Source: CAZKVJ01 sp964556225
GTDB taxonomy: Bacteria; Actinomycetota; Acidimicrobiia; Acidimicrobiales; Ilumatobacteraceae
Direction: 5' to 3'
Length of the DNA stretch: 64,000 bases
NCBI GenBank assembly: GCA_964556225.1
Contig: CAZKVJ010000006.1
Location: 62,001-126,000, forward strand
Shown here: positions 25,231-33,525 of the stretch, piece after piece
Numbering within the stretch: the stretch's first letter is position 1
Layout of the letters: each line of letters begins with the position of its first letter
The notes under the pieces: generated by a model
The model's database searches: none
The model's input: only the letters and a program-made list of their open reading frames with translations
Told to the model about the DNA's origin: nothing
Program-made: the position numbers and the translations under genes

Positions 25231-27114
25231 GTGCTGGGAGCGATCGATCTGCACCTGTTCAACGAGGGCACCCACCGCCGGCTGTGGGAGTTGCTCGGCG
25301 CCCACGTGCAGACCGGTGACGGCGCAGGGGTGCGGTTCTCCGTGTGGGCACCGAACGCCCGCAACGTCTGGGTCGTCGGCGACTGGAACGACTGGCAGGT
25401 CGGCCACGATCCGATGCAGCCCGTCGCCAGCAGCGGGATCTGGGCGGTGACGTCGCCGGACGCCCGAGCCGGCCACCGTTACAAGCTGGCGGTCGAGGAT
25501 CGGGCCGGCCACACCAGCTGGCGCGCCGACCCGATGGCGCGCCAGAGCGAGATGCCGCCGTCCAACGCCAGCGTGGTCGCCGCGCCGAGCGCCCACGAGT
25601 GGACCGACGCCTCCTGGCTGGCCGAGCGCGACGCGGCGCCGGCGCGGACCCGGCCCTTGCGCGTCTACGAGGTCCACCTCGGCAGCTTCCTCCCGGGCCG
25701 CGGCTACGTCGAAGCGGCGCACGCCCTCGCCGACCACGTGGGCTGGCTCGGGTTCACCCACGTCGAGCTGATGCCCCTGGCCGAGCACCCCTTCGGGGGC
25801 TCGTGGGGCTACCAGGTCACCGGCTACTACTCGCCGACCGCTCGCTTCGGCACGCCCGACGAGCTGCGCGCCTTCGTCGACATCCTCCACCAGCGCGGGA
25901 TCGGGGTCATCCTCGACTGGGTGCCGGCGCACTTCCCCAAAGACGACTGGGCGCTCGCCCGTTTCGACGGCACGGCGATCTACGAGCACGCCGATCCCCG
26001 GCAAGGGGAGCACCCCGACTGGGGGACGCTGGTGTTCAACTACGGGCGCCACGAGGTGCGGTCCTTCCTGGTGTCGAACGCCCTGTACTGGTTCGAGGAG
26101 TTCCACGTCGATGGCCTGCGCGTCGACGCCGTGGCCTCGATGCTCTACCTCGACTACTCGCGCCAGCCCGGGGAGTGGCTGCCGAACGAGCACGGCGGTC
26201 GGGAGAACCTGGCCGCCATCGGCTTCCTGCAGGAGCTGAACCGGGCGGTCTTCGCCACCTACCCCGGCGCGCTGATGATCGCCGAGGAGTCCACCGCCTG
26301 GCCGGGTGTCACCCATCCCGTGCACCACGGTGGCCTGGGCTTCAGCCACAAGTGGAACATGGGCTGGATGCACGACACGCTCGGCTACTTCTCCCATGAT
26401 CCGGTGCACCGGCGCTGGCACCACCGCGATCTGACGTTCGGGCTGCTCTACGCGTTCACCGAGACGTTCGTGCTCCCGCTCAGCCACGACGAGGTGGTCC
26501 ACGGGAAGGGCTCGCTGCTCTCCAAGATGCCCGGGGACGACTGGCAGCGCTTCGCCAACCTGCGCGCCCTGCTCGGGTGGATGTGGGCCCACCCCGGTGC
26601 CCCGCTGCTCTTCATGGGGGGCGAGCTCGGCCAGTGGCGGGAGTGGTCGGAGCGCGACGGCCTGGCGTTCGACCTGCTCGAGCACGCGCCCCACCGCGGG
26701 GTGTTCGATCTCGTGGCCACCCTGAACCACCTCGCGCGCACCTGGCCGGCGCTGTGGCAGCGCGACGTGGAGCCGGGCGGGTTCCAGTGGCTCGACGCCG
26801 ACGACCACGAGCACTCCGTGTACGCCTTCGTGCGCTGGGGCCTCGACGGCCACCAGGTCGTGGTGTGCCTCGCCAACCTCACACCGGTCCCGCGAACGGG
26901 CTACCGGGTCGGCCTGCCGTGGGCCGGCCCGTGGCAGGTGCTGCTCGACACCGATGCGCTCACGTACTGGGGCAGCGGCTTCCGCCACACCGACGACCGT
27001 GACGGTCGGGCCACGATCCCCGCCGACGACGTCGCCTGGCAGGGTCAGCCGGCGTCGCTCGTCGTCGACCTGCCGCCGCTGTCGGTCGTGTGGCTCGGCG
27101 CCGACCGGCCGTGA
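25231..27114 (+). CDS. glgB: 1,4-alpha-glucan branching enzyme
   Basis: This 627-residue GH13 enzyme introduces alpha-1,6 branches in glycogen. A CBM48-type N-terminal domain (VRFSVWAPNARNVWVVGDWN) precedes the barrel. Catalytic regions are visible: FHVDGLRVDAVASMLYLDYS (nucleophile Asp), MIAEESTAWPGV (acid Glu) and LPLSHDEVVHGKGSLLSKMP (transition-state Asp). The start GTG 25231 was chosen because TACGCT lies 7 nt upstream and the family sequence LGAIDLHLFNEGTH begins there. Its stop overlaps the azlC GTG by 4 nt. Confidence 0.95.
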   Translation: MLGAIDLHLFNEGTHRRLWELLGAHVQTGDGAGVRFSVWAPNARNVWVVGDWNDWQVGHDPMQPVASSGIWAVTSPDARAGHRYKLAVEDRAGHTSWRADPMARQSEMPPSNASVVAAPSAHEWTDASWLAERDAAPARTRPLRVYEVHLGSFLPGRGYVEAAHALADHVGWLGFTHVELMPLAEHPFGGSWGYQVTGYYSPTARFGTPDELRAFVDILHQRGIGVILDWVPAHFPKDDWALARFDGTAIYEHADPRQGEHPDWGTLVFNYGRHEVRSFLVSNALYWFEEFHVDGLRVDAVASMLYLDYSRQPGEWLPNEHGGRENLAAIGFLQELNRAVFATYPGALMIAEESTAWPGVTHPVHHGGLGFSHKWNMGWMHDTLGYFSHDPVHRRWHHRDLTFGLLYAFTETFVLPLSHDEVVHGKGSLLSKMPGDDWQRFANLRALLGWMWAHPGAPLLFMGGELGQWREWSERDGLAFDLLEHAPHRGVFDLVATLNHLARTWPALWQRDVEPGGFQWLDADDHEHSVYAFVRWGLDGHQVVVCLANLTPVPRTGYRVGLPWAGPWQVLLDTDALTYWGSGFRHTDDRDGRATIPADDVAWQGQPASLVVDLPPLSVVWLGADRP

Positions 27115-27773
27115 GCCCGACCGACCCGGGGCGGCGTCAGGTCGTCGGGGCGAGCCTCACCCTCGCGATCGCCGTCGGGGTGTTCGGGGTGTCGTTCGGT
27201 GTCGGCGCCGTGGCGGCTGGGGCGACGGTGGCGCAGACCTGTGCGATGTCGCTGCTGGTGTTCACGGGGGCGTCGCAGTTCTCGGCGGTCAGCGTGGTCG
27301 CGGCAGGCGGCTCGGTGCCGGCCGCCATGGGGGGTGCAATGGTGCTCGCCGCTCGCAACACCGCGTACGGCCTGACGCTGTCGCCGCTGCTCCCCGGGCC
27401 GCTGCGCGTCCGGCTGGTCGCGGCCCAGCTCACGATCGACGAGACGACCGCCATGGCGACCGCGCAGACCGATCCGGCGGCGCAGCGCACGGCGTTCTGG
27501 GTCACCGGCGTGAGCCTGTACAGCTTCTGGAACCTGGGAACCGCCGTCGGTGCGCTGACCGGGTCGGTGATCGACCCGCTCGACTGGGGACTCGATGCTG
27601 CGTTCCCGGCCGCGTTCGTGGCCATGCTGGTGCCGCACCTGCGCACGCCCCGCGGCCGCCTGGCGGCCCTGCTCGGCGGGCTCATCTGCTTGGTGCTGAC
27701 GCCGTTCACCCCCGTCGGGGTGCCGATCCTCGCAGCCTCGCTCGCCGTGCTCGTCGGAGTGCCGGCGCCGTGA
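27111..27773 (+). CDS. azlC: AzlC family branched-chain amino acid exporter subunit
   Basis: This 220-residue membrane protein has about five or six helices. Family-like segments are VGVFGVSFGVGAVAAGATV, SLLVFTGASQFSAVSVVAAG and AARNTAYGLTLSPLL. AzlC with AzlD exports branched-chain amino acids or analogues. GTG 27111 overlaps the glgB stop (GTGA), and azlD follows with another GTGA overlap, so the pair is translated together behind glgB although the function is unrelated. Confidence 0.88.
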   Translation: MSPTDPGRRQVVGASLTLAIAVGVFGVSFGVGAVAAGATVAQTCAMSLLVFTGASQFSAVSVVAAGGSVPAAMGGAMVLAARNTAYGLTLSPLLPGPLRVRLVAAQLTIDETTAMATAQTDPAAQRTAFWVTGVSLYSFWNLGTAVGALTGSVIDPLDWGLDAAFPAAFVAMLVPHLRTPRGRLAALLGGLICLVLTPFTPVGVPILAASLAVLVGVPAP

Positions 27774-28069
27774 GCTGGGCGTTGGTGCTCGGCCTGGCAG
27801 CAGGCGCCTACCTGCTGAAGGTGCTGGGCCTCGTGGTGCTCGGCGGCCGCACGCCGGCGCCGGTGGCCGAGCGTTGCCTGGCGCTCATCCCGGCGGCGAT
27901 GCTCTCCGCGCTCGTGGTGAAGGACGCGCTGACGATCGGCCAGGGGCTGGGCCTCGGCGCCCGCAGCGTCGGAGTGGGCGTCGCCGTCGTCGCCGCCTGG
28001 CTGCGGGCCCCGCTCATCGTGGTCATCGTGGCCGCCGCGGTGGTGACGGCCACCCTCCGGGCACTCTGA
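27770..28069 (+). CDS. azlD: AzlD family transporter subunit
   Basis: This 99-residue protein has three or four hydrophobic helices: LVLGLAAGAYLLKVLGLVVL, LALIPAAMLSALVVKDAL and VGVAVVAAWLRAPLIVVIVA. Size and arrangement are those of AzlD, the small partner of AzlC. GTG 27770 overlaps the azlC stop. The next gene converges 7 nt beyond its stop. Confidence 0.85.
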   Translation: MSWALVLGLAAGAYLLKVLGLVVLGGRTPAPVAERCLALIPAAMLSALVVKDALTIGQGLGLGARSVGVGVAVVAAWLRAPLIVVIVAAAVVTATLRAL

Positions 28070-28076
28070 GCGGGGA

Positions 28077-28526
28077 TCAGGCCGTGGACTCGACGAGGGC
28101 CTTCAGCGCCCTCAGGTTGCGGCGCCAGATCGCGGTCATCACCAGCTGGCCGCCCACGGCCTCGCCGATGCGGCCGCCGAGGAACCAGGGGAAGCGCAGC
28201 TCCTCCGACCACGAGAAGCGGGTCCGCCGGCCGAGGTCGATCGGGGTGAGGGTGAACCGTCCGGTGCCGGTGACGACGCCGGCGTGGCGCACCCCCATCA
28301 ACTCCCCCGGGACCCACTCGGTGATCTCCATCCGGTCGTCGAGGCGGACCGGGCCGACCTTCGTGGCGCACACGAACCGGGTCCCCAGCCCGGAGGTCTG
28401 CTCGCCCTCGAAGCGGATCGCCACCGCGTCGCGCATCCACCGGACGTGGTCCTCGATCGGTTCCACCACCCGCCACACCTGCTCGGGTGATGCGTCGATC
28501 TCCGTGACGACGGTGATGCGCGTCAT
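28077..28526 (-). CDS. SRPBCC (polyketide cyclase/START-like) family protein
   Basis: This 149-residue protein begins TRITVVTEIDASPEQVWRVV, the usual first strand and helix of SRPBCC lipid- or cofactor-binding folds. It ends with a long amphipathic helix (GGQLVMTAIWRRNLRALKAL). A hydrophobic ligand is probable but unknown. ATG 28526 is 10 nt after the galT stop, so it is the last gene of the methyltransferase-galT operon. Confidence 0.82.
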   Translation of the reverse strand: MTRITVVTEIDASPEQVWRVVEPIEDHVRWMRDAVAIRFEGEQTSGLGTRFVCATKVGPVRLDDRMEITEWVPGELMGVRHAGVVTGTGRFTLTPIDLGRRTRFSWSEELRFPWFLGGRIGEAVGGQLVMTAIWRRNLRALKALVESTA

Positions 28527-28536
28527 CGCGGCCCGC

Positions 28537-29520
28537 TCAGACGTGGGCGCCGGTGCGGCGGAGCTCGTCGGCCGCGACCTCCGGTGGCACGATGTTGATG
28601 AGCACACCCGTGCCGCGCTCGAACCCGGCGGTGGTGACGAGCTTCGGCCACAGGTGCACGTGCCAGTGGTAGAGCCCTTGGTGGTGATGGGGCGCGGTGT
28701 GGAACACCAGGTTGTACGCCACGTCGCCGAACAGGGCGTTGAGGTGCCCGAGCGCGTCACGCACGGCGCGGCCGACCGCGACCAGGGTGGCCTCGGGCGA
28801 GTCCGGCAGGTGCACGGCGTGGTGGGTGGGGATGATGAGCAGCTCGAAGGGTGAACCGCTCCAGAACGGCGCGACGCACGCCACGTCGTCGTCGGCGAAC
28901 ACGACCCGCTTGCCGTCGACCATCTCCGCCTCGATGGTGGCGCACAGGATGCAGCCGCCCTCGAAGCGGGCGAAGGCCCGTTCCTCGTCCAGGATCTCGC
29001 CGGGCACGAACGGCAGCCCGAGCAGCTGGCCGTGGGGGTGCACCAGCGAGGCGCCGGCTTCGCGGCCGTGGTTGACGATGGCCTGGGTGTAGCGGATGTT
29101 CGGGCGCGCCGCGTGGTCGGCGAAGCGGTTGCGCAGCGCGACCATGGTGGCGCTCACCTCGGCCTCGTCCATGGTGTGGAACCCGCCGAGGTGCTCGCGG
29201 GTCAGCACGAACACCTCGTGGATGCCGCTCGCCTCGGCCATGACGTGCACCGGTCCGAGGTGGTGGACGGCCAGGTGCTCGTCGCCCTCGAAGGCCGGGT
29301 AGAGGTTGGGCACGACGCGGATCAGCCACGTGCCGTCGTCGCCCACCGTCTCGAGCGCGGGTGGTGTGGCGCCCTCGTTGCCGGGGCAGAACGGGCACGG
29401 ACGGGCCGGTCCGGTCTCGACCTGGGGCGTCCTCGGTGCGAAGTCGCTCGGACGCTCGGCCCGCTCGGAGACGATGGTGACCCACCGTCCGGTCAACGGA
29501 TTCAGGCGCAGCTGGCTCAC
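28537..29520 (-). CDS. galT: Galactose-1-phosphate uridylyltransferase
   Basis: This 327-residue HIT-superfamily enzyme of the Leloir pathway exchanges UMP between UDP-glucose and galactose-1-phosphate. A Cys pair CPFC occurs near residue 42, and the active-site HPHGQ triad (SLVHPHGQLLGLPFVP) is present. The C-terminal metal/His segment is LYHWHVHLWPKL. The start GTG 29520 overlaps the upstream methyltransferase stop (GTGA). No galK or galE is nearby, so a role in general nucleotide-sugar metabolism or an ADP-sugar phosphorylase-like activity is also possible. Confidence 0.9.
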   Translation of the reverse strand: MSQLRLNPLTGRWVTIVSERAERPSDFAPRTPQVETGPARPCPFCPGNEGATPPALETVGDDGTWLIRVVPNLYPAFEGDEHLAVHHLGPVHVMAEASGIHEVFVLTREHLGGFHTMDEAEVSATMVALRNRFADHAARPNIRYTQAIVNHGREAGASLVHPHGQLLGLPFVPGEILDEERAFARFEGGCILCATIEAEMVDGKRVVFADDDVACVAPFWSGSPFELLIIPTHHAVHLPDSPEATLVAVGRAVRDALGHLNALFGDVAYNLVFHTAPHHHQGLYHWHVHLWPKLVTTAGFERGTGVLINIVPPEVAADELRRTGAHV

Positions 29521-30332
29521 GGTGGTCCCAGGATAGGACCGTGAGCGGGCTCGGCGCGTGCACGATCCGTCACGCCGGCGTCGGCGGCCGGGACCCGCCG
29601 GTAGACGCTCACGTGGCGCGAGCTGTCCGGCGTGAACGGCCTCCGGCCGGCGTCACCCCAGCGGTGCTCCAGCGTCAGGGCGCACGAGGCGGCCATGGCG
29701 TCGAGCTCGGCGGGTGGCGCGTAGCGGATGCTCCACGGCCGCAGCCGCACCCCGCCGCCCTCCGTCAGCTCCACCAGCTGGCCGTCGACCTGCTGGCGAG
29801 TGGGGTCGTGCACGTCGACGCTCAGCACCACCCGGTCGGCGGTGAGGGATCGCACCGACACGTTCCCCCCTCCCGGTTGGTGCTCGTCGGGCACGAACGC
29901 TTCGACGACGAAGTGGCCCCCCGCGTCCAGCCGCTCGGCGACGGCGGCGAACGCCGCCTGCTGGCGCTCGGCGCTGCGCAGGTTGAACAGGGTGTTGTAC
30001 GCCGCGATCACCAGGGAGAAGGGGCCGTTCGGCAGGTCGTCGACCATGTCGCCGACGTGCACCCGGACGGCACCGGCCCCCGGCTTGGCGGCCATCCGGT
30101 CGAGCATGGCGGTGCTGGTGTCCACGCCGTGCACCTCGAGCCCGGACGCGGCGAGCGGGATCGCCAGGCGTCCGGTGCCGACCCCCAGCTCCAGCACCGG
30201 CCCCGGGCCGGCCAGCTCGACCAGCAGGGCCACCGTCGCCGCCACGTCGGTGACACCGGCGTACCACTCGTCGTACACGTCGGCGAAGGCGTCGCCGTAC
30301 GAGCGGTCGTCGTAGCCCCGCATGGCCGCCAT
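29517..30332 (-). CDS. Class I SAM-dependent methyltransferase
   Basis: This 271-residue protein is read from ATG 30332 (ATG 30323 is equally plausible). Motif I is VLELGVGTGRLAIPLAASGL, followed by the acidic VHGVDTSTAMLDRMA and the motif IV area FSLVIAAYNTLFNLRSA. The substrate is unknown. Its stop overlaps the galT start. The 26-nt gap to the divergent cysteine desulfurase must hold both promoters. Confidence 0.85.
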   Translation of the reverse strand: MAAMRGYDDRSYGDAFADVYDEWYAGVTDVAATVALLVELAGPGPVLELGVGTGRLAIPLAASGLEVHGVDTSTAMLDRMAAKPGAGAVRVHVGDMVDDLPNGPFSLVIAAYNTLFNLRSAERQQAAFAAVAERLDAGGHFVVEAFVPDEHQPGGGNVSVRSLTADRVVLSVDVHDPTRQQVDGQLVELTEGGGVRLRPWSIRYAPPAELDAMAASCALTLEHRWGDAGRRPFTPDSSRHVSVYRRVPAADAGVTDRARAEPAHGPILGPP

Positions 30333-30345
30333 TGTGGCGTCCCGG

Positions 30346-30351
30346 TACGGT
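30346..30351 (+). promoter_or_regulatory. -10 box (TACGGT) of the cysteine desulfurase-mnmA pair
   Basis: TACGGT ends 7 nt before ATG 30359 with no ribosome binding site between. Confidence 0.5.
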
Positions 30352-30358
30352 GGGGACG

Positions 30359-31513
30359 ATGTCCGACGAGCCGGCGCTGGCGTACCTCGACCACGCCGCC
30401 ACGACACCGATGCGGGCCGAGGCGGTGCAGGCGATGCTGCCCTACCTCGACCGCGACTTCGCCAACCCGTCCAGCTCCTACCGCTTCGCTCACCGGGCCC
30501 GCCGCGCCGTCGACGACGCCCGCGACACGGTGGCCGCCGTGCTCGGCGCGGCGCCGGGCGAGGTCGTGTTCACGGCAGGCGGCACCGAGGCCGACGACAC
30601 GTCCGTGCTGGGCGTCGTGCGCCGCCACGGTGGGGTGGCCGTGTGCCCGGCGGCCGAGCACCACGCCGTGCTGCACCCTGTCGAGCATGTCGGGGGGCGC
30701 GTGGTGGGCGTCGACCCGACCGGCGCGGTCGACCTCGGCGCGCTCGCGGATGCGCTCGACGAGCAGGTGCGCGTGGTGTCGGTGATGGCCGTCAACAACG
30801 AGGTCGGCACGCTGAGCCCGCTGGCCGAGGCCGCCGCGCTCGTCCGCGAGCGGGCACCGGGTTCGCTCGTGCACACCGACGCCGTGCAGGCGGCGAGCTG
30901 GCTCGACCTGCGCGAGGTGTGGCGCCACGTCGATCTGCTGTCGCTGTCCGCCCACAAGTTCGGTGGCCCCAAGGGCGTCGGTGTGCTGGCCGTGCGCGAC
31001 GGGGTGGCGCTCGAGCCACTGCTGCTCGGCGGCGGCCAGGAGCGCGGCCGGCGCAGCGGCACCCTCAACGTGGCCGGCATCGTCGCCATGGCGGTGGCGC
31101 TGCAGGCGGCCGACGCCGAGCGCGACTCGGAGCGGGCCCGCCTGACGGCACTGCGCGATGGCCTGATCGACGCGCTGCAGGGCGAGCTCGACGGTGTGCT
31201 CGAGACGGTGCCCAGGACGGCCAAGGTGGCGGGATCGGCGCACGTCTGCATCGAGGGGGTCGAGAGCGAGGAGCTGCTCTTCCTGCTCGACGCCGCCGGG
31301 GTCTGCGCCTCGGCCGGCTCGGCCTGCGCGGCAGGCGCGCTCGACCCCTCGCACGTCCTGGCGGCGATGGGCGTCCCCAGCCGCCTAGCCCGCGGCGCGC
31401 TGCGCCTGAGCCTCGGGCGCACCACCACCGCCGCCGACGTCGACCGTGCCGTCACTGCGACCATCGACGCCGTCCGCCACCTCCGCACCGCCCATGAACG
31501 GGTGGGGTCGTAG
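30359..31513 (+). CDS. Cysteine desulfurase (IscS/NifS family)
   Basis: This 384-residue PLP enzyme takes sulfur from cysteine. The N-terminus is LAYLDHAATTPMRAEAV. PLP-binding Lys200 is in LSAHKFGGPKGVG, and GQERGRRSGTLNVAGIVAMA follows. The sulfur-accepting Cys323 is in CASAGSACAAGALDPS. The gene is followed after 11 nt by mnmA, and the two probably work together to thiolate U34 of tRNAs, as IscS and MnmA do in other bacteria. A role in Fe-S assembly is also possible, but suf/isc scaffold genes are absent here. Confidence 0.95.
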   Translation: MSDEPALAYLDHAATTPMRAEAVQAMLPYLDRDFANPSSSYRFAHRARRAVDDARDTVAAVLGAAPGEVVFTAGGTEADDTSVLGVVRRHGGVAVCPAAEHHAVLHPVEHVGGRVVGVDPTGAVDLGALADALDEQVRVVSVMAVNNEVGTLSPLAEAAALVRERAPGSLVHTDAVQAASWLDLREVWRHVDLLSLSAHKFGGPKGVGVLAVRDGVALEPLLLGGGQERGRRSGTLNVAGIVAMAVALQAADAERDSERARLTALRDGLIDALQGELDGVLETVPRTAKVAGSAHVCIEGVESEELLFLLDAAGVCASAGSACAAGALDPSHVLAAMGVPSRLARGALRLSLGRTTTAADVDRAVTATIDAVRHLRTAHERVGS

Positions 31514-31516
31514 CCT
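31511..31516 (+). promoter_or_regulatory. -10 box (TAGCCT) before mnmA
   Basis: TAGCCT overlaps the stop of the cysteine desulfurase and ends 8 nt before GTG 31525, so mnmA may also be made from its own leaderless transcript. Confidence 0.45.
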
Positions 31517-31524
31517 TCAGGGGC

Positions 31525-32562
31525 GTGAAGGTGATGGTGGCGATGAGCGGGGGAGTGGATTCCTCCGTGGCGGCGGCGCTGCTGGCGGAGCAGGGCCATC
31601 ACGTCGTCGGGGTCACGATGCGGCTGTGGGGCGGCGACAGCGACACTGGTTGCTGCAGCGTGGCCGACATCGACGATGCCCGCCGGGTGGCCGACCGTCT
31701 GGGCATCGAGCACCGGGTGTTCGGCTTCACCGACGACTTCGACCGCCACGTCGTCGCGCCGTACGTTGCCGCCCATGCCGGTGGGGTCACCCCCAACCCG
31801 TGCATCGAGTGCAACCGTCACCTGAAGTTCGACCGCCTGCTGGCGCGGGCGCGCGCGCTCGGCTTCGATGCCCTCGCCACCGGTCACCACGCCCGCATCC
31901 GGCGGGTGGGTGGCCGGCCGTACGTGCACCGCGCCCACGATCGGGCCAAGGACCAGAGCTACGTGGTCCACATGCTGGCCGGCGAGTCGCTCGAACGGGT
32001 GCTGTTCCCGGTCGGCGACCTCACCAAGGCCGACGTCCGTCGGCTGGCAGCCGAGCGTGACCTGCGCACGTCCGACAAGCCGGACAGCCAGGACGTCTGC
32101 TTCGTGACCCGCGCGGGCCGGGCGGCCTTCCTCTCCGAGCGGATCCCGCTGCACGCCGGGACCGTGGTCGATCTCGAGGGACGGACGGTGGCCCGTGTGC
32201 CGGCCGTGGAGCTGGTGACCGTCGGCCAGCGCCGGGGGCTGGGCCTGCCCGGAGGTGACGATCCGCGCTTCGTGCTGGACGTGGACGTGGCGGCGGCGAC
32301 CGTGGTGGTCGGCCCGCCGGAGCGCCTGCACACCCGCACGGTGATCGCCCGCGAGGCGGCCTGGGTCGGCGAGCCACCCGACGGCGAGGTGCTGGTGCAG
32401 ACCAGCGCTCACGGTCGAGCCGAGCCCGCCACCGTCGAGATCCGCGACGGTCACCTGCTCGTCGAGTGGCGAGAGCCGCAGCGGCGGGTGGCGCCCGGCC
32501 AGACCGTGGTCGTCTACGACCCCTCCGACCGCTACGTGCTCGGCGGCGGGCTTGCTGGCTGA
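31525..32562 (+). CDS. mnmA: tRNA-specific 2-thiouridylase
   Basis: This 345-residue enzyme adds sulfur at position 2 of U34 in Lys, Glu and Gln tRNAs. The PP-loop is MVAMSGGVDSSVAAALL. The two catalytic cysteines are visible in TPNPCIECNRHLKFD and SQDVCFVTRAG, and the HHARIRR and AKDQSYVVHML motifs are present. GTG 31525 begins directly with the conserved strand. The last 31 nt overlap a convergent membrane-protein gene. Confidence 0.96.
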   Translation: MKVMVAMSGGVDSSVAAALLAEQGHHVVGVTMRLWGGDSDTGCCSVADIDDARRVADRLGIEHRVFGFTDDFDRHVVAPYVAAHAGGVTPNPCIECNRHLKFDRLLARARALGFDALATGHHARIRRVGGRPYVHRAHDRAKDQSYVVHMLAGESLERVLFPVGDLTKADVRRLAAERDLRTSDKPDSQDVCFVTRAGRAAFLSERIPLHAGTVVDLEGRTVARVPAVELVTVGQRRGLGLPGGDDPRFVLDVDVAAATVVVGPPERLHTRTVIAREAAWVGEPPDGEVLVQTSAHGRAEPATVEIRDGHLLVEWREPQRRVAPGQTVVVYDPSDRYVLGGGLAG

Positions 32563-33437
32563 GCGTCGCGCCGGGCGAGCGCCCGGAGCACGTGCCCCGG
32601 TCGGGACGGCGCGACCAGCACGGCGCGGGCGTGGATGGCGCTGCCCCGAGGCGCGTCTCGCGTCGGTGCTCGCACCACGGTGACCAGGTCTCGCAGCTCG
32701 AGCTCGAGGGGAACGCCCCACGTCGGACCGGTGAGGTCGGCGGCCCCACTGTCGTGGCCGGCGAGGCCGATCGCGGCGACATCGTGGTGGCGGACCATCA
32801 GTGTCTCGGCGAGGGCGACGCGGTCGTGGATCACCAACCCGGCCGGGACGATGACCAGCCACCGCCGGCTCAGCTGGTGGAACCGGGGTGGCAGCGCCAC
32901 GGCGCATGCGGCGGCGGCCAGGCTGACCAGGCCGCCCGCGAGCCACTGGCGCGCCGCCAGCAGCAAGGGCCCGGCCGTCATGGTTGCGGCGGCCACCACC
33001 CACGCGAGGAGCACCGGTGCCAGCCAGGAAGCCGGGGGGCGCAGCGGGAAGCGGCGCTCGCTGCCGTACGCCGAGGCCTGCACCATCGACTCGCCGACGT
33101 CGGCGCTGAGGGCGACGAGCACGCTGGCCGCCGTCAGTGCCGTGGCCGCGGCGGCCAGCGCCACCTCCGCGCCGGCGACCCAGGCCGCGAGCGCGGTCAG
33201 CAGGCCGAACGGCACGAGCAGGCGCGCCGCAGTGAGCCCGGCGGTGGAGGCGACCAGCAGGGCGAGCAGTGTTGCGGCCCACACGACCCACCACAGCCCC
33301 AGTGCGGTGACGCGCACGGCATCGGACCGGCCGTCGAGCCCGCCGGACAGCGCTACCGCCACCGTGACCGACGTGGCGAGCCACAGGGCGCGCAGCACCC
33401 AGAGCGCCACGCTCGGACCCGTCGCGAGGGTGTCCAT
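32532..33437 (-). CDS. Polytopic membrane protein of unknown function
   Basis: The product has 301 residues. Five or six hydrophobic segments fill the first ~190 residues (for example LGLWWVVWAATLLALLVAST and ASWLAPVLLAWVVAAATMTA). A soluble C-terminal part of ~110 residues contains RRWLVIVPAGLVIHDRVALA, a pattern reminiscent of PH-like domains at the membrane, but I do not recognise a family. ATG 33437 was chosen as the first Met before the helices. It converges on mnmA with a 31-nt overlap and is divergent from the MetE-like gene. Confidence 0.7.
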   Translation of the reverse strand: MDTLATGPSVALWVLRALWLATSVTVAVALSGGLDGRSDAVRVTALGLWWVVWAATLLALLVASTAGLTAARLLVPFGLLTALAAWVAGAEVALAAAATALTAASVLVALSADVGESMVQASAYGSERRFPLRPPASWLAPVLLAWVVAAATMTAGPLLLAARQWLAGGLVSLAAAACAVALPPRFHQLSRRWLVIVPAGLVIHDRVALAETLMVRHHDVAAIGLAGHDSGAADLTGPTWGVPLELELRDLVTVVRAPTRDAPRGSAIHARAVLVAPSRPGHVLRALARRDAQPASPPPST

Positions 33438-33525
33438 GCGGCAAGACTTGTCGCGATGGGGTCTCACTGGCCAACGTAGAGGGGGTCGGCACACGACGAC
33501 GCGACGAGACGGAGAGGTGGTGCAC

